From: Brachybacterium sp. SGAir0954
GTDB taxonomy: Bacteria > Actinomycetota > Actinomycetes > Actinomycetales > Dermabacteraceae
DNA: 64,000 nt
Reading direction: 5' to 3'
NCBI RefSeq assembly: GCF_005490785.1
Contig: NZ_CP027295.1
Location: 1,302,001 to 1,366,000 of the forward strand
Below, in pieces: positions 49,690 through 58,434 of the stretch. Made by a program: the position numbers and the translations under genes. The notes beneath the pieces were generated by a model. That model saw only the letters and a list, made by a program, of their open reading frames with translations, had not been told where the DNA came from and made no database searches. Positions within the stretch are counted from its first letter, which is position 1. The number at the start of each line of letters is the position of its first letter.

Positions 49690-50288
49690 GCGCCCTCGCG
49701 GGATCGGCGGGATCGACGGGGCCGACGCTGCACCTCACCGTGGGGCTCCCGGGCACCGGCAAGACGACCTGGGCGCGGGCCTTCGCGGAGCGGCACCGGA
49801 TCCTGCGGCTCGCCCCGGACGAGTGGATGAACCCGCTCTTCGGGGCGTCGGACGTCGACGGCAGCCGGGACGTGCTCGAGGGGCGCATGATCTGGACCGC
49901 CGTGCAGGTCCTGCGCGGCGGCTCCTCGGTCGTGCTCGACTTCGGCTGCTGGTCCGCGGAGGAGCGGTGGTCGCTGCGGGCGATCGCCGCGGCCGCGGGG
50001 GCCGGGTTCCGCCTGGAGTCCTTCTCCGTCCCCGAGCCCGAGCGGCGACGCCGCGCCGACGAGCGCTTCCGCGCCGCCCCGCACACGACCTTCGCGATGT
50101 CCGACGAGGACCACGACCGGTACCTCGCCCTGTTCACGCCGCCCACGGCGGACGAGATCGCGGGCACCCCGTTCCCTGCGCCGCCCGTCGGCCATGCGAC
50201 GTGGACGGCGTGGGCGGACTCCCGCTGGCCGGCGCTGGGCGACATGGGGGCGGGAGACCCCTTGCCTCCGTCCCCGCACGTGCCGTAG
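49686..50288 (+). CDS. P-loop ATP-binding kinase-like protein
   Basis: This 200-residue small soluble protein has Walker A GLPGTGKTT near residue 20, DEWMNPLFGASD and VLDFGCW (probable Walker B strand), and a Lid-like region with EPERRRRADERFR. The pattern fits the Zeta-toxin/chloramphenicol-phosphotransferase-like AAA_33 kinases that phosphorylate small molecules. The acceptor is unknown. It is coupled to the MFS transporter. Confidence 0.78.
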   Translation: MSALAGSAGSTGPTLHLTVGLPGTGKTTWARAFAERHRILRLAPDEWMNPLFGASDVDGSRDVLEGRMIWTAVQVLRGGSSVVLDFGCWSAEERWSLRAIAAAAGAGFRLESFSVPEPERRRRADERFRAAPHTTFAMSDEDHDRYLALFTPPTADEIAGTPFPAPPVGHATWTAWADSRWPALGDMGAGDPLPPSPHVP

Positions 50289-50291
50289 CGT
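50262..50291 (+). promoter_or_regulatory. promoter of the second Gfo/Idh gene
   Basis: TTGCCT (50262-50267), an 18-bp spacer and TAGCGT (50286-50291) lie over the end of the kinase gene. The leader has an unusual AT-rich stretch (TTTATTTC) just before the very strong AAGGAGGAAGT ribosome site. Confidence 0.55.
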
Positions 50292-50322
50292 TCCTCCCGA
50301 CACTTTATTTCAAGGAGGAAGT

Positions 50323-51627
50323 ATGTCGTTCACGCTGGGCATCATCGGGATCGGACAGTTCGGGTCCCACTTCGCGGAGCTCTTCTCGGCCCATCCCGAC
50401 ATCTCCGCGGTCTACGCCGTGGACGACGTCCCCGAGCGCATCGACGCGCTCGAGCAGCGCCCCGAGCACGCCGTGAGCTTCGCCGGCCGCTTCGGCTCCG
50501 TCGAGGAGCTCCTCGCCTCCGACGTCGACGCCGTCGCGATCTTCACCCAGCGCTGGACCCACGGGCGCATCGCGATCGCCGCCCTCGAGGCCGGCAAGCA
50601 CGTCTACTCGGCCGTGCCGATGGCGATCGAGGAGGCGGAGATCCGCGAGATCACCCGCCTCGTCCAGGAGACCGGGCTCGTCTACATGATGGGCGAGACC
50701 AGCCAGTACAACGCCGCCGTCGTGCTCGCCCGCCGGATCCACCGCTCCGGCGCGTTCGGCGAGGTCTTCTACGCCGAGGGCGACTACGTCCACGACATGG
50801 ACCTCGGCTTCTACGACGCCTACAAGTACTCCGGCGGTGAGGGCTGGAGGTCGACCGCCTCCTACCCGCCCATGCTCTACCCGACCCACTCGATCGGCGG
50901 GATCCTCGGCGTGCTCGGCGAGCGCCACGCGGTGTCCGTCTCCTGCATCGGCCGGCCGGACACCCGCGGCGACGGCGTCTTCGACAAGACCGTCTCCCAG
51001 TTCGACAACGACGTCTCCAACGCCTTCGCCCTGTTCGAGATGGACAACGGCGGCGCCTTCCGCACCAACGAGCTGCGGCGCGTGGGCTACCCGAGCCACA
51101 AGCGCGAGTCCCGCTTCCGCTTCTTCGGCGAGGAGGCGAGCTTCGAGGAGACCGTCGACGTCACCTACTGGCACGACAAGGAGACCGTCCTCGAGGTCAC
51201 CGAGCTCGTCGCGACCGGCAGCACGATGAGCCTGGACGACCCGCGCCTGGCCGACGTCTCTCCCACCCTGCGCGACGCCTTCGTCGCCGGCGCCTCGCCC
51301 GCGCACCACCAGACCCGCCTGCCCGCCGAGTTCCAGGGCATGCCCAACGGCCACGAGGGCGCCCACCACTTCCTCGTGGACGACTTCGCGCGCGCCGTCT
51401 CCGGCGGCCACCAGCCCGTCGTCAACGCCTGGCAGGCCGCGCGCTACACGCTCCCCGGCGTGATCGCCCACCAGTCGATGCGCGCCGGCGGCGCCCGCCT
51501 GGAGATCCAGGACCTCGGCGACTGCCCGCTGCCCGTCGTCGACCTCGACGCCGAGCAGGAGACCCTCGACAAGGCCGCGCTCGAGCGTGCCGTGGCGGAG
51601 GCGGGCGGCACGACGACGGGCGCCTGA
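50323..51627 (+). CDS. Gfo/Idh/MocA-family oxidoreductase
   Basis: This 434-residue protein has the Rossmann start LGIIGIGQFGSHFAELFSAHP, AVYAVDD, DVDAVAIFTQRWTHGRIAI and the catalytic-region AGKHVYSAVPMAI. It is longer than the first family member in this window. Segments such as FYAEGDYVHDMDLGF are as in sugar or inositol dehydrogenases. The substrate is unknown. It has the best ribosome site in the window and an apparently constitutive promoter, so it is probably well expressed, and it stands alone. Confidence 0.86.
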   Translation: MSFTLGIIGIGQFGSHFAELFSAHPDISAVYAVDDVPERIDALEQRPEHAVSFAGRFGSVEELLASDVDAVAIFTQRWTHGRIAIAALEAGKHVYSAVPMAIEEAEIREITRLVQETGLVYMMGETSQYNAAVVLARRIHRSGAFGEVFYAEGDYVHDMDLGFYDAYKYSGGEGWRSTASYPPMLYPTHSIGGILGVLGERHAVSVSCIGRPDTRGDGVFDKTVSQFDNDVSNAFALFEMDNGGAFRTNELRRVGYPSHKRESRFRFFGEEASFEETVDVTYWHDKETVLEVTELVATGSTMSLDDPRLADVSPTLRDAFVAGASPAHHQTRLPAEFQGMPNGHEGAHHFLVDDFARAVSGGHQPVVNAWQAARYTLPGVIAHQSMRAGGARLEIQDLGDCPLPVVDLDAEQETLDKAALERAVAEAGGTTTGA

Positions 51628-51671
51628 CCCGACACCGGCCCCCTGCGGCGCACGAGGGTCGGTGGCGTCGC

Positions 51672-51677
51672 TAGGCT
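51672..51677 (+). promoter_or_regulatory. -10 hexamer TAGGCT for the histidine kinase (leaderless)
   Basis: TAGGCT is followed by 6 bp and ATG 51684. The same hexamer at the same distance precedes the response regulator gene at 56139. Confidence 0.6.
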
Positions 51678-51683
51678 TCACGG

Positions 51684-53321
51684 ATGAGCCCAAGAACCCC
51701 TCTCGAGCAGCTCCGCCGTCGGCTGCTCGCCACAGGGCCGGGGCCCCGGCTGCTGGGTCCTCGTGCTGCGCTCGCCCACCAGCTCACGCTCTCGGCGTGC
51801 CTGCTGGTGGGCGTGCTGCTGGTGAGCGACCGGACGCTCGGCAACCCGGCCCTGTACTGGGGCGGCCAGGTCGCCGTCCACCTGTTCACCCTCGTCCTGC
51901 TCGTCACGGTCGTCGTCGGCCGCGCGGGCCGGGTGGCACGACCCCGCTCCGCGGACCTCCTGATCCTGCTCCCCGTCGCGGACCTGCTGGTCCTCGCCGT
52001 CTCGCGGTGGTCGCTCGCGAACGTCATGGGGTTCCAGGGTTTCCTCATGGCGGTGCCCTGCGTGTGGCTCGCCGCCCAGCTGCGCTACCGGGGCGCGATG
52101 CTGGGCATCGGCATCTCGCTCCTCTCCGTGCCGCTGGGCCTCGTGATCACCCCGGCGCTGGATCCCGTGGCCGTGCTCTCGAGAGGACTGGCCTCGAGCC
52201 TGCTCGTGGCCGCCATGGGGCTCGTGGTGGCGTCGGCGATGGTGCGGCTGGACGAGCACACGCGCCGCCTCGAGGCCGTGAGCGCGTCCCTCGGCGTGGT
52301 GAGTCTCGTCCTCGACGAGGACGGCCGCGTGCTCGAGTCCTCCGGCCGGCTGCGCGGCGCCTCCCGCGGCCTCGACGTCCACGACCTGCTCGCCGATCCC
52401 GTGTTCGGCGAGAGCGGGCGCAGTCCGTTGCCCCCGGAGCGTCACCCGCTGGCCCGTGCCGCCCGCGGCAGCGAGCTGGACGGTGAGGCGGTCTGGTCCT
52501 CGGGGGCGACCGGGCGCCGGGTCGCGCTCTCCGTCTCCTCCACGCGGCTCGACCCCGACCGCATGCTCGTCGTCGTGCACGACGTGACGGCCTCCCTGGG
52601 GGCGGTGCTCCAGGAGGAGCAGTTCCTCGCGAACATCTCCCACGAGCTGAAGACCCCGCTGACCTCGATCACCGGGTACGTCGAGCTGATCGAGGACGAG
52701 GTCGCCGAGGGGGCGGGCGGCGACCCCGAGACGATCCGCCGGCACCTGGCCGTGGTCAGCCGCAACGTCGAACGCCTCCAGCGTCTGATCCTGGGGCTGC
52801 TCGAGACCGCCCGCACCGTGAGCGGCGACCGGATCGGGTCCGGCGGGGGACCCCGTCGCGTCATCGCCCTGGACGAGCTCCTCCGCCGGCAGGTGGAGGC
52901 GCTCGAGCCGCGGCTGCGGGCCCGCAGGCTCCGCGTCGACCTTGCCGGGGTCGCCGCGTCCGTGGAGCTGGTCAACGCCGACCCCGAGCGGCTCGGGCAG
53001 GCCGTCGACAACGTGCTCACCAACGCCGTGAAGTACGCCCACGAGGGCGGGACCGTCACCGTGTCGCTCGGCACCGAGGGGCCCGATGCCGTCCTGGGTG
53101 TCGCCGACGAGGGCATCGGCATCGGCGCGGAGGACCTCGAGCGCCTGTTCACGCCGTACTTCCGGGCGCGCACGGCCACGAGCGCGGGCGTCGCCGGGTA
53201 CGGCCTGGGGCTGATGATCACCCGTCGCATCGTGCGCGCGCACGGCGGGGAGATGGCGATCTCCTCCGAGGTGGGCGTGGGGACCCGGGTGGAGATGAGG
53301 ATCCCGCTGGTGCGGACCTGA
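51684..53321 (+). CDS. membrane sensor histidine kinase
   Basis: This 545-residue kinase has six membrane helices (about residues 30-185), a linker with a divergent PAS-like fold (about 195-305), a dimerisation domain with the phospho-accepting His320 in FLANISHELKTPLTSI, then N box DNVLTNAVKYA, G1 VADEGIGIG and G2 GYGLGLMIT. The stimulus is unknown. It ends 9 bp from the converging glycosyltransferase gene, whose operon begins with a response regulator, so the two probably form one signalling pair. Both have leaderless promoters. Confidence 0.9.
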   Translation: MSPRTPLEQLRRRLLATGPGPRLLGPRAALAHQLTLSACLLVGVLLVSDRTLGNPALYWGGQVAVHLFTLVLLVTVVVGRAGRVARPRSADLLILLPVADLLVLAVSRWSLANVMGFQGFLMAVPCVWLAAQLRYRGAMLGIGISLLSVPLGLVITPALDPVAVLSRGLASSLLVAAMGLVVASAMVRLDEHTRRLEAVSASLGVVSLVLDEDGRVLESSGRLRGASRGLDVHDLLADPVFGESGRSPLPPERHPLARAARGSELDGEAVWSSGATGRRVALSVSSTRLDPDRMLVVVHDVTASLGAVLQEEQFLANISHELKTPLTSITGYVELIEDEVAEGAGGDPETIRRHLAVVSRNVERLQRLILGLLETARTVSGDRIGSGGGPRRVIALDELLRRQVEALEPRLRARRLRVDLAGVAASVELVNADPERLGQAVDNVLTNAVKYAHEGGTVTVSLGTEGPDAVLGVADEGIGIGAEDLERLFTPYFRARTATSAGVAGYGLGLMITRRIVRAHGGEMAISSEVGVGTRVEMRIPLVRT

Positions 53322-53330
53322 GGACAGGGG

Positions 53331-54791
53331 TCAGGAGGCGTCGAACCCGGAGCGGGTCATCTCGCCCCACACCGCCGTCCTCCCGCGCACCGCCTGCCAC
53401 CAGCCCTGGAGACGCCACACCGCGGTGAGCTGACGGTAGCCGAGGTTCTCCAGCAGCGCGCAGCCCATCATGAGCAGGAGGTCCCCCGCGGTGGAGGCGC
53501 GTCGCAGGGAGATCTCCTCGAGGAGCACGGAGAGGATCGTGACCAGCACGCCGCATCCGATCGCGACGCCCAGCAGGGCGAGGGTCATCGTCGCGTTCAC
53601 GGCACCGGTCAGCAGCGCGGCGAGGATGATCACCGCGCCGAGCACCTCGAACAGCGGCGCGAGCAGCTCGAACAGCCAGTAGTAGGGGAGCCCCAGCATG
53701 CCGATGCGCCCGTAGCGGGGGTTCAGCAGCATGCCGCGGTACTTCCACAGGACCTCCCACAGCCCGCGGTGCCATCGGGCGCGCTGGCGGTGCAGCACGG
53801 CCAGGGTGGAGGGCACCTCGGTCCAGCAGGTCGGCTCGGAGACGTACACGACGCGGTAGTCGCGGCGTCGCCGGCGGCACCAGCGATGGACCTTGAGGGT
53901 GAGCTCGAAGTCCTCGCCGATCGTGTCGGGGTCCAGTGCGCCGACGGCCAGCAGCACGTCCCGTCGGTAGACGCCGAAGGCGCCGGAGATGAGCAGCAGT
54001 GCACCGAGGCGGGACCACCCCGCGCGGCCCAGGCTGAACGCCCGGAGGTACTCGACCACCTGGAAGCGGGCCAGCCAGGGGCGCGGCATGCCCTCCGCGG
54101 TGACGCGGCCGGCGACGACGCGGCTGCCGTTGACGGCGCGGATGTTCCCCCCGGCGGCGACGACCCGCAGCGGGTCGTCGAGGAAGGGCTGGACCGCGAG
54201 GAGCAGGGCGTCGGGGTCCATGACGGAGTCGGAGTCCATGATGACCACGAGGTCCTTCGCGGCGAGGCCGATCCCCGCGTTGACGGCGTCGGAGCGCCCG
54301 GAGTTCTCGGTGTCGAGCACGACGAGCGGGATCGAGGGGTCGCGGGGCTCGAGCACGCCCCGCACGCGGCCGCGGATCTCCAGATGCGGCCCGGTGTCCA
54401 CGACACGGCGGCTCTCGACGAGGTCGAAGGTCTCCCGGAGGACGGCGAGGGTCGGGTCCGTGGACCCGTCGTTGACGACGACGACCTCGTGGTCGGGGTA
54501 GTCGAGGGCGAGCGCGGAGCGCACCGACTCGATGATCACCGCGGACTCGTTGTACGCGGGGAGGATCACCGTCAGGCCCAGGGAGACCGGGGACGTGGCT
54601 GTCTCGGCGAGGTCGAGGACGGAGCGCCGTGCGGCCGAGCGCCGGGTGTCCGCGAACCCGAGCAGCACCAGGCACAGGTAGACGGCGTTGATCGCCACGA
54701 AGTACGCGAGGGTCGGCCAGGCGGTCCAGATCAGCACCGTCCGGACGACCTGGTGGGCGGTGGTGCCGGTGAGGTCCAGGAGCTCGATCAC
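53331..54791 (-). CDS. family 2 processive-type glycosyltransferase
   Basis: This 486-residue membrane enzyme resembles poly-N-acetylglucosamine, cellulose or hyaluronan synthases. One N-terminal helix (about 20-45) precedes the catalytic domain: ILPAYNE, VVNDGS (Asp108 region), DSDS (186-189), GED (292-294) and QRARW (336-340), that is D, DxD, general-base D and QxxRW. Three or four C-terminal helices follow (about 360-445). It probably extends a cell-surface polysaccharide from a UDP-sugar. The GTG at 54791 overlaps the HEAT gene stop (GTGA). Confidence 0.88.
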   Translation of the reverse strand: MIELLDLTGTTAHQVVRTVLIWTAWPTLAYFVAINAVYLCLVLLGFADTRRSAARRSVLDLAETATSPVSLGLTVILPAYNESAVIIESVRSALALDYPDHEVVVVNDGSTDPTLAVLRETFDLVESRRVVDTGPHLEIRGRVRGVLEPRDPSIPLVVLDTENSGRSDAVNAGIGLAAKDLVVIMDSDSVMDPDALLLAVQPFLDDPLRVVAAGGNIRAVNGSRVVAGRVTAEGMPRPWLARFQVVEYLRAFSLGRAGWSRLGALLLISGAFGVYRRDVLLAVGALDPDTIGEDFELTLKVHRWCRRRRRDYRVVYVSEPTCWTEVPSTLAVLHRQRARWHRGLWEVLWKYRGMLLNPRYGRIGMLGLPYYWLFELLAPLFEVLGAVIILAALLTGAVNATMTLALLGVAIGCGVLVTILSVLLEEISLRRASTAGDLLLMMGCALLENLGYRQLTAVWRLQGWWQAVRGRTAVWGEMTRSGFDAS

Positions 54792-55777
54792 GGGTGGGCC
54801 TCCGGGGACGGTGGTGCGGGTTGCGCCGCGAGCAGCGGGGTGAGGAGGGGATCGGGCCGACGCGCCACCTCGGCGAGGGCCGCGGCGGTGACCTCGCGGG
54901 GCAGGGCGAGGAGGGCGAGCAGGCTGTGCGTGCGCACCGGGCCCCAGGGGGAGCGGGTCCCGTCCAGGAGCGCCGGCACGGCGGACGCCCGGCCGACCCG
55001 CTCGAGGGCGGTGGCGGCGGCGAGCTGCACCCCGGGGGTCGGGTCGCGGCGCAGGAGGCGGCCCAGCGCCGCGGCGTCGGCGGTGCTCGTGAGCTCCCCG
55101 AGCGTCTGGGCGCACGCGGCCCGCACGCGGCTCGACGGGTCGACGAGGCCTTCCCGGATCGCGGCCAGGGCGTCGGCGGACGCGGCACCCTGGGCGATGA
55201 GCGAGGTGACGACCACCAGCGCGGGGACCTCGCCGCGGCCGCGGAGACGCTCGAGCGCCGCGGCGACGGAGGCGCGGCCGGGGTACGACGCCGCCGCCCG
55301 GATCGCGATCGCCGCGACGACGGGTGAGGGGTCGGCGGTGGCCCCGCGGATCAGGTCCTCGTCGGTGGGGAGGGCGAGCTGTCCGAGCCGGCGGAGGGCG
55401 GCGGCGCGCACGGTCGTGCGTCGGGACCGAGCCCGTCTCCGCAGCCGGGGCGGGTGCCCCCGGTCCACGAGCAGGGCGACGATGCGCTCCCGGGAGTCGC
55501 CGCGGAGGGTCTCGAGCACGGAGAGGAGGCGCTCGTCCACCCGGTCGCCGAAGGCGCCGGAGGCGCGGGCGAGGGTGCCCTCGAGCGCGGGGTCGTCCTC
55601 CTCGGCGAGGGCGAAGCGCACGACGAGGGGACGGGCCCTGCGGTCCAGCTCCTCTCGGTGCCGGGATCTCCCCCGGCGCAGGGCGTGGGAGAGGAGGATG
55701 AGCAGGACCGTCGCGGCGATGAGTGTCCAGAGCGCGGCGAGGGCGACGAGGATCAGGTGCGGCGTGAGGAGCGTCAT
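54788..55777 (-). CDS. membrane-anchored HEAT-repeat protein
   Basis: This 329-residue protein has one N-terminal membrane helix (residues about 8-33), a basic linker, and then at least six Ala/Leu-rich two-helix repeats of about 30 residues. Examples are TVRAAALRRLGQLALP, SRVRAACAQTLGELTS and PVRTHSLLALLALP, the HEAT/PBS-type pattern for protein-protein contact. It is wedged between a response regulator and a glycosyltransferase with 4-bp overlaps on both sides, so it may link signalling to the synthase at the membrane. Confidence 0.82.
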   Translation of the reverse strand: MTLLTPHLILVALAALWTLIAATVLLILLSHALRRGRSRHREELDRRARPLVVRFALAEEDDPALEGTLARASGAFGDRVDERLLSVLETLRGDSRERIVALLVDRGHPPRLRRRARSRRTTVRAAALRRLGQLALPTDEDLIRGATADPSPVVAAIAIRAAASYPGRASVAAALERLRGRGEVPALVVVTSLIAQGAASADALAAIREGLVDPSSRVRAACAQTLGELTSTADAAALGRLLRRDPTPGVQLAAATALERVGRASAVPALLDGTRSPWGPVRTHSLLALLALPREVTAAALAEVARRPDPLLTPLLAAQPAPPSPEAHP

Positions 55778-56139
55778 CGGCGGGCGAGCATCGCGCCGAC
55801 CCGGGCTGCGAGCTCACGGGGCGAGAAGGGCTTGGTCATGTAGTCGTCGACCCCGGCGGTGAAGCCGTTCTCGAGGTCGCGCTCCTGGCTGCGGGCGGTG
55901 AGCATGAGGATCCTCAGCTGCGATCCCTCGGCGCGCAGCGCCCTCACGAGGTCCACGCCGGTCATCCCGGGCATCATGTGGTCGACCACCGCGAGGTCCA
56001 CGTCGCGACGGGAGGCGAGCACATCGCGCGCCGCCTCGCCGGAGCCCGCGACGGTCACCTCGTGCCCACCCGCGCGCAGCTTGAGGGAGACGAGCTCCAC
56101 GATGTCCGGGTCGTCGTCCACCACGAGAATGTGCGCCAT
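55774..56139 (-). CDS. stand-alone response regulator receiver domain
   Basis: This 121-residue receiver domain has no output domain. Acidic pocket VVDDDPD, phospho-acceptor Asp53 in VVDHMMPGMTG, Thr81 and Lys103 in TKPFSP are all present. With no DNA-binding part it must work by contact with another protein, most simply the HEAT protein or the glycosyltransferase encoded in the same operon. The start follows a TAGGCT leaderless hexamer. Confidence 0.9.
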   Translation of the reverse strand: MAHILVVDDDPDIVELVSLKLRAGGHEVTVAGSGEAARDVLASRRDVDLAVVDHMMPGMTGVDLVRALRAEGSQLRILMLTARSQERDLENGFTAGVDDYMTKPFSPRELAARVGAMLARR

Positions 56140-56145
56140 GGGTCA

Positions 56146-56151
56146 AGCCTA
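56146..56151 (-). promoter_or_regulatory. -10 hexamer TAGGCT for the regulator-HEAT-GT2 operon (leaderless)
   Basis: TAGGCT on the minus strand ends 6 bp before the ATG at 56139, identical in sequence and spacing to the kinase gene. Confidence 0.6.
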
Positions 56152-56211
56152 GATGCCGGTGCGGCATGCGGTGCGACCGCCGGCGGGGCACCTCCCTGCA
56201 CGGAGCCCTGC

Positions 56212-56240
56212 TTGGAACCTACGCCACCGTAGGTTAGTCT
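56212..56240 (+). promoter_or_regulatory. promoter with perfect palindromic operator for the 2-oxoacid dehydrogenase operon
   Basis: TTGGAA (56212-56217), a 17-bp spacer and TAGTCT (56235-56240) precede the GTG at 56248 by 7 bp, so the mRNA is leaderless. AACCTACG-CCAC-CGTAGGTT (56216-56235) is a perfect inverted repeat filling the spacer and touching both hexamers. A bound repressor (TetR-like by the look of the half-sites) would block polymerase. Confidence 0.7.
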
Positions 56241-56247
56241 CTCCGCC

Positions 56248-57423
56248 GTGAGCGTGTTCCAGACGACGATCCCCGCCGTGGCCGACCAGGAGCCGATGAT
56301 CCAGCTCCTCGCACCGGACGGCACACGGACCCCGCACGACGAGTTCGACGCCGTCCTCGACGGCAGCGCGGGCGGGGGCGGTGACGACGACCTCCAGACC
56401 CCCGAGCGCCTGCGCGGCTACTACCGCGACATGGTGATGATCCGCGCCGCGGACCTCGAGGCGACGAGCCTCCAGCGGCAGGGCCAGCTGGGCCTGTGGG
56501 CGAGCGCCCTGGGGCAGGAGGCCGCGCAGATCGGCGCCGGCCACGCGTCCCGCGCCCACGACTACCTCGTGCCCACGTACCGCGAGCACGGCGTCGCGTG
56601 GGCCCGCGGCATCGAGCCCTGGCGCCTGCTCGAGATGTTCCGCGGCATCAGCCACGGCGGCTGGGACCCCGCGGAGCTGCGCACCCACCCGTACATGATC
56701 GTGCTCGGCTCCCAGGCCCCGCACGCCGTCGGCTACGCGATGGGCCTGCAGCGCGACGGTCTCGTCGGCACCGGCGACCGGGACACCGACACCGCCGTGC
56801 TCGCCCTGTTCGGCGACGGCGCCTCGAGCGAGGGCGAGGTCGCGGAGTCCTTCACCTTCGCCGCCTCCTTCCAGGCGCCCACCGTCTTCTACACGCAGAA
56901 CAACCAGTGGGCGATCTCCGTCCCCACCGCCGTCCAGTCCCGCGTGCCGCTCGCCCAGCGCTCCCGCGGCTGGGGCATCCCCTCGGTGCGCGTGGACGGC
57001 AACGACGTGCTCGCCGTCATGGGCGCCGTGCGCAGCGCCCTCGACGCCGCCCGCGCGGGGGAGGGGCCCCGCTTCATCGAAGCCGTCACCTACCGCATGG
57101 CCGCGCACACCACGAGCGACGACGCCTCCCGCTACCGTCCCGGCGCCGAGGAGCAGGAATGGGCGGAGAAGGACCCGATCCTGCGGCTGCGCCGCCACCT
57201 CGAGCAGCTCGGCGAGATCGGCGAGGACTACGTGAAGCGCTGCGACGAGGAGGGCCACGACCTCGCGATGCAGCTGCACCACCACATCCACGGCATGGAG
57301 GACCCGGACCCGGTGATGATCTTCGACCACGTCTACGCCGAGCCCCACCCCGTCGTGGACGCCGAGCGCGAGCAGTACCTCGAGTACGCCGCCCAGTTCG
57401 AGGACGAGGAGACCGCGCGATGA
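56248..57423 (+). CDS. 2-oxoacid dehydrogenase E1 component, alpha subunit (branched-chain type)
   Basis: This 391-residue thiamine-diphosphate enzyme subunit has the cofactor motif GDGASSEGEVAESF and NNQWAIS. HPYMIVLGSQAPHAVGYAMG and YRMAAHTTSDDASRYR (phosphorylation-loop region) resemble BkdA/PdhA of branched-chain or pyruvate complexes. It decarboxylates a 2-oxoacid and, with E1beta, passes the acyl group to the lipoyl E2. The GTG start is set by the promoter. An ATGA overlap couples it to the beta subunit. I favour branched-chain 2-oxoacids, but pyruvate is possible. Confidence 0.88.
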   Translation: MSVFQTTIPAVADQEPMIQLLAPDGTRTPHDEFDAVLDGSAGGGGDDDLQTPERLRGYYRDMVMIRAADLEATSLQRQGQLGLWASALGQEAAQIGAGHASRAHDYLVPTYREHGVAWARGIEPWRLLEMFRGISHGGWDPAELRTHPYMIVLGSQAPHAVGYAMGLQRDGLVGTGDRDTDTAVLALFGDGASSEGEVAESFTFAASFQAPTVFYTQNNQWAISVPTAVQSRVPLAQRSRGWGIPSVRVDGNDVLAVMGAVRSALDAARAGEGPRFIEAVTYRMAAHTTSDDASRYRPGAEEQEWAEKDPILRLRRHLEQLGEIGEDYVKRCDEEGHDLAMQLHHHIHGMEDPDPVMIFDHVYAEPHPVVDAEREQYLEYAAQFEDEETAR

Positions 57424-58421
57424 CCGAGACCCGCTCCGGGCACGCCACGACGCTGCCCATCGCCAAGGCCATCACCGCCGGTCTCCGCGACGCCATGCGC
57501 GCCGACGACCACGTCATGCTCATGGGCGAGGACATCGGCCGCCTCGGCGGCGTGTTCCGCGTGACCGACGGCCTCTTCGACGAGTTCGGCGCCCTGCGCG
57601 TGGTCGACACGCCGCTCGGCGAGGCGGGGATCGTCGGCACCGCCGTCGGCCTCGCGATGCGCGGCTACCGGCCCGTCGTCGAGATCCAGTTCGACGGCTT
57701 CGTCTTCCCCGCCTTCAACCAGATCACCACGCAGGTCGCGAAGATGCACTACCGCACCGGCGGCCGCGTCACCCTGCCGATGGTCATCCGCATCCCGCAC
57801 GGCGGCGGCATCGGCGCGGTCGAGCACCACTCCGAGAGCCCCGAGGCGCTCTTCGCGCACACCGCGGGCCTGCGGATCCTCGCCCCCGCCTCCGCGCAGG
57901 ACGCCTACTGGATGACCCGCCAGGCCATCGAGTCCGAGGACCCGGTCATCATGCTCGAGCCCAAGAAGCGCTACTGGATCAAGGGCGACGTCGACCCCGA
58001 CCACCGCCCCGAGCTGTCCCCGTGGCAGGCCCGCGTGCTGCGCGAGGGGACCGACGCGACGCTGCTCGCCTGGGGGCCGAGCGTGCCGCTCGCCCTCGAG
58101 TCCGCCGGCGCCGCGGAGGAGGACGGCACCTCGCTCGAGGTGATCGACCTGCGCTCCCTCGCGCCCTTGGACCTGCCCACCGTCACCGACTCGGTGCGCC
58201 GCACCGGCCGCCTCGTCATCGTCCACGAGGCGCCCGTGACCGGCGGCCTCGGCGGGGAGATCGCCGCCCGCGTCGCCGAGGAGTGCTTCTACCACCTCGA
58301 GGCGCCCGTGACGCGGGTGGGCGGCTACTCCACGCCGTATCCGCCCGCGCGCACCGAGCACGCCTACCTCCCCGACCTCGACCGGGTGCTCGATGCGGTG
58401 GACCGCGTCCTGCAGCACTGA
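57420..58421 (+). CDS. 2-oxoacid dehydrogenase E1 component, beta subunit
   Basis: In this 333-residue partner of E1alpha the N-terminal half has LMGEDIGRLGGVFRVTDGL, DTPLGEAGIVGTAVG and the metal/ThDP segment RIPHGGGIGAVEHHSES. The C-terminal transketolase domain has VIDLRSLAPLD and HEAPVTGGLGGEIAA. All hallmark residues of branched-chain/pyruvate E1beta are present and the length is normal. It is translationally coupled to E1alpha and followed 13 bp later by E2. Confidence 0.92.
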   Translation: MTETRSGHATTLPIAKAITAGLRDAMRADDHVMLMGEDIGRLGGVFRVTDGLFDEFGALRVVDTPLGEAGIVGTAVGLAMRGYRPVVEIQFDGFVFPAFNQITTQVAKMHYRTGGRVTLPMVIRIPHGGGIGAVEHHSESPEALFAHTAGLRILAPASAQDAYWMTRQAIESEDPVIMLEPKKRYWIKGDVDPDHRPELSPWQARVLREGTDATLLAWGPSVPLALESAGAAEEDGTSLEVIDLRSLAPLDLPTVTDSVRRTGRLVIVHEAPVTGGLGGEIAARVAEECFYHLEAPVTRVGGYSTPYPPARTEHAYLPDLDRVLDAVDRVLQH

Positions 58422-58434
58422 AAGGATCACCGCC

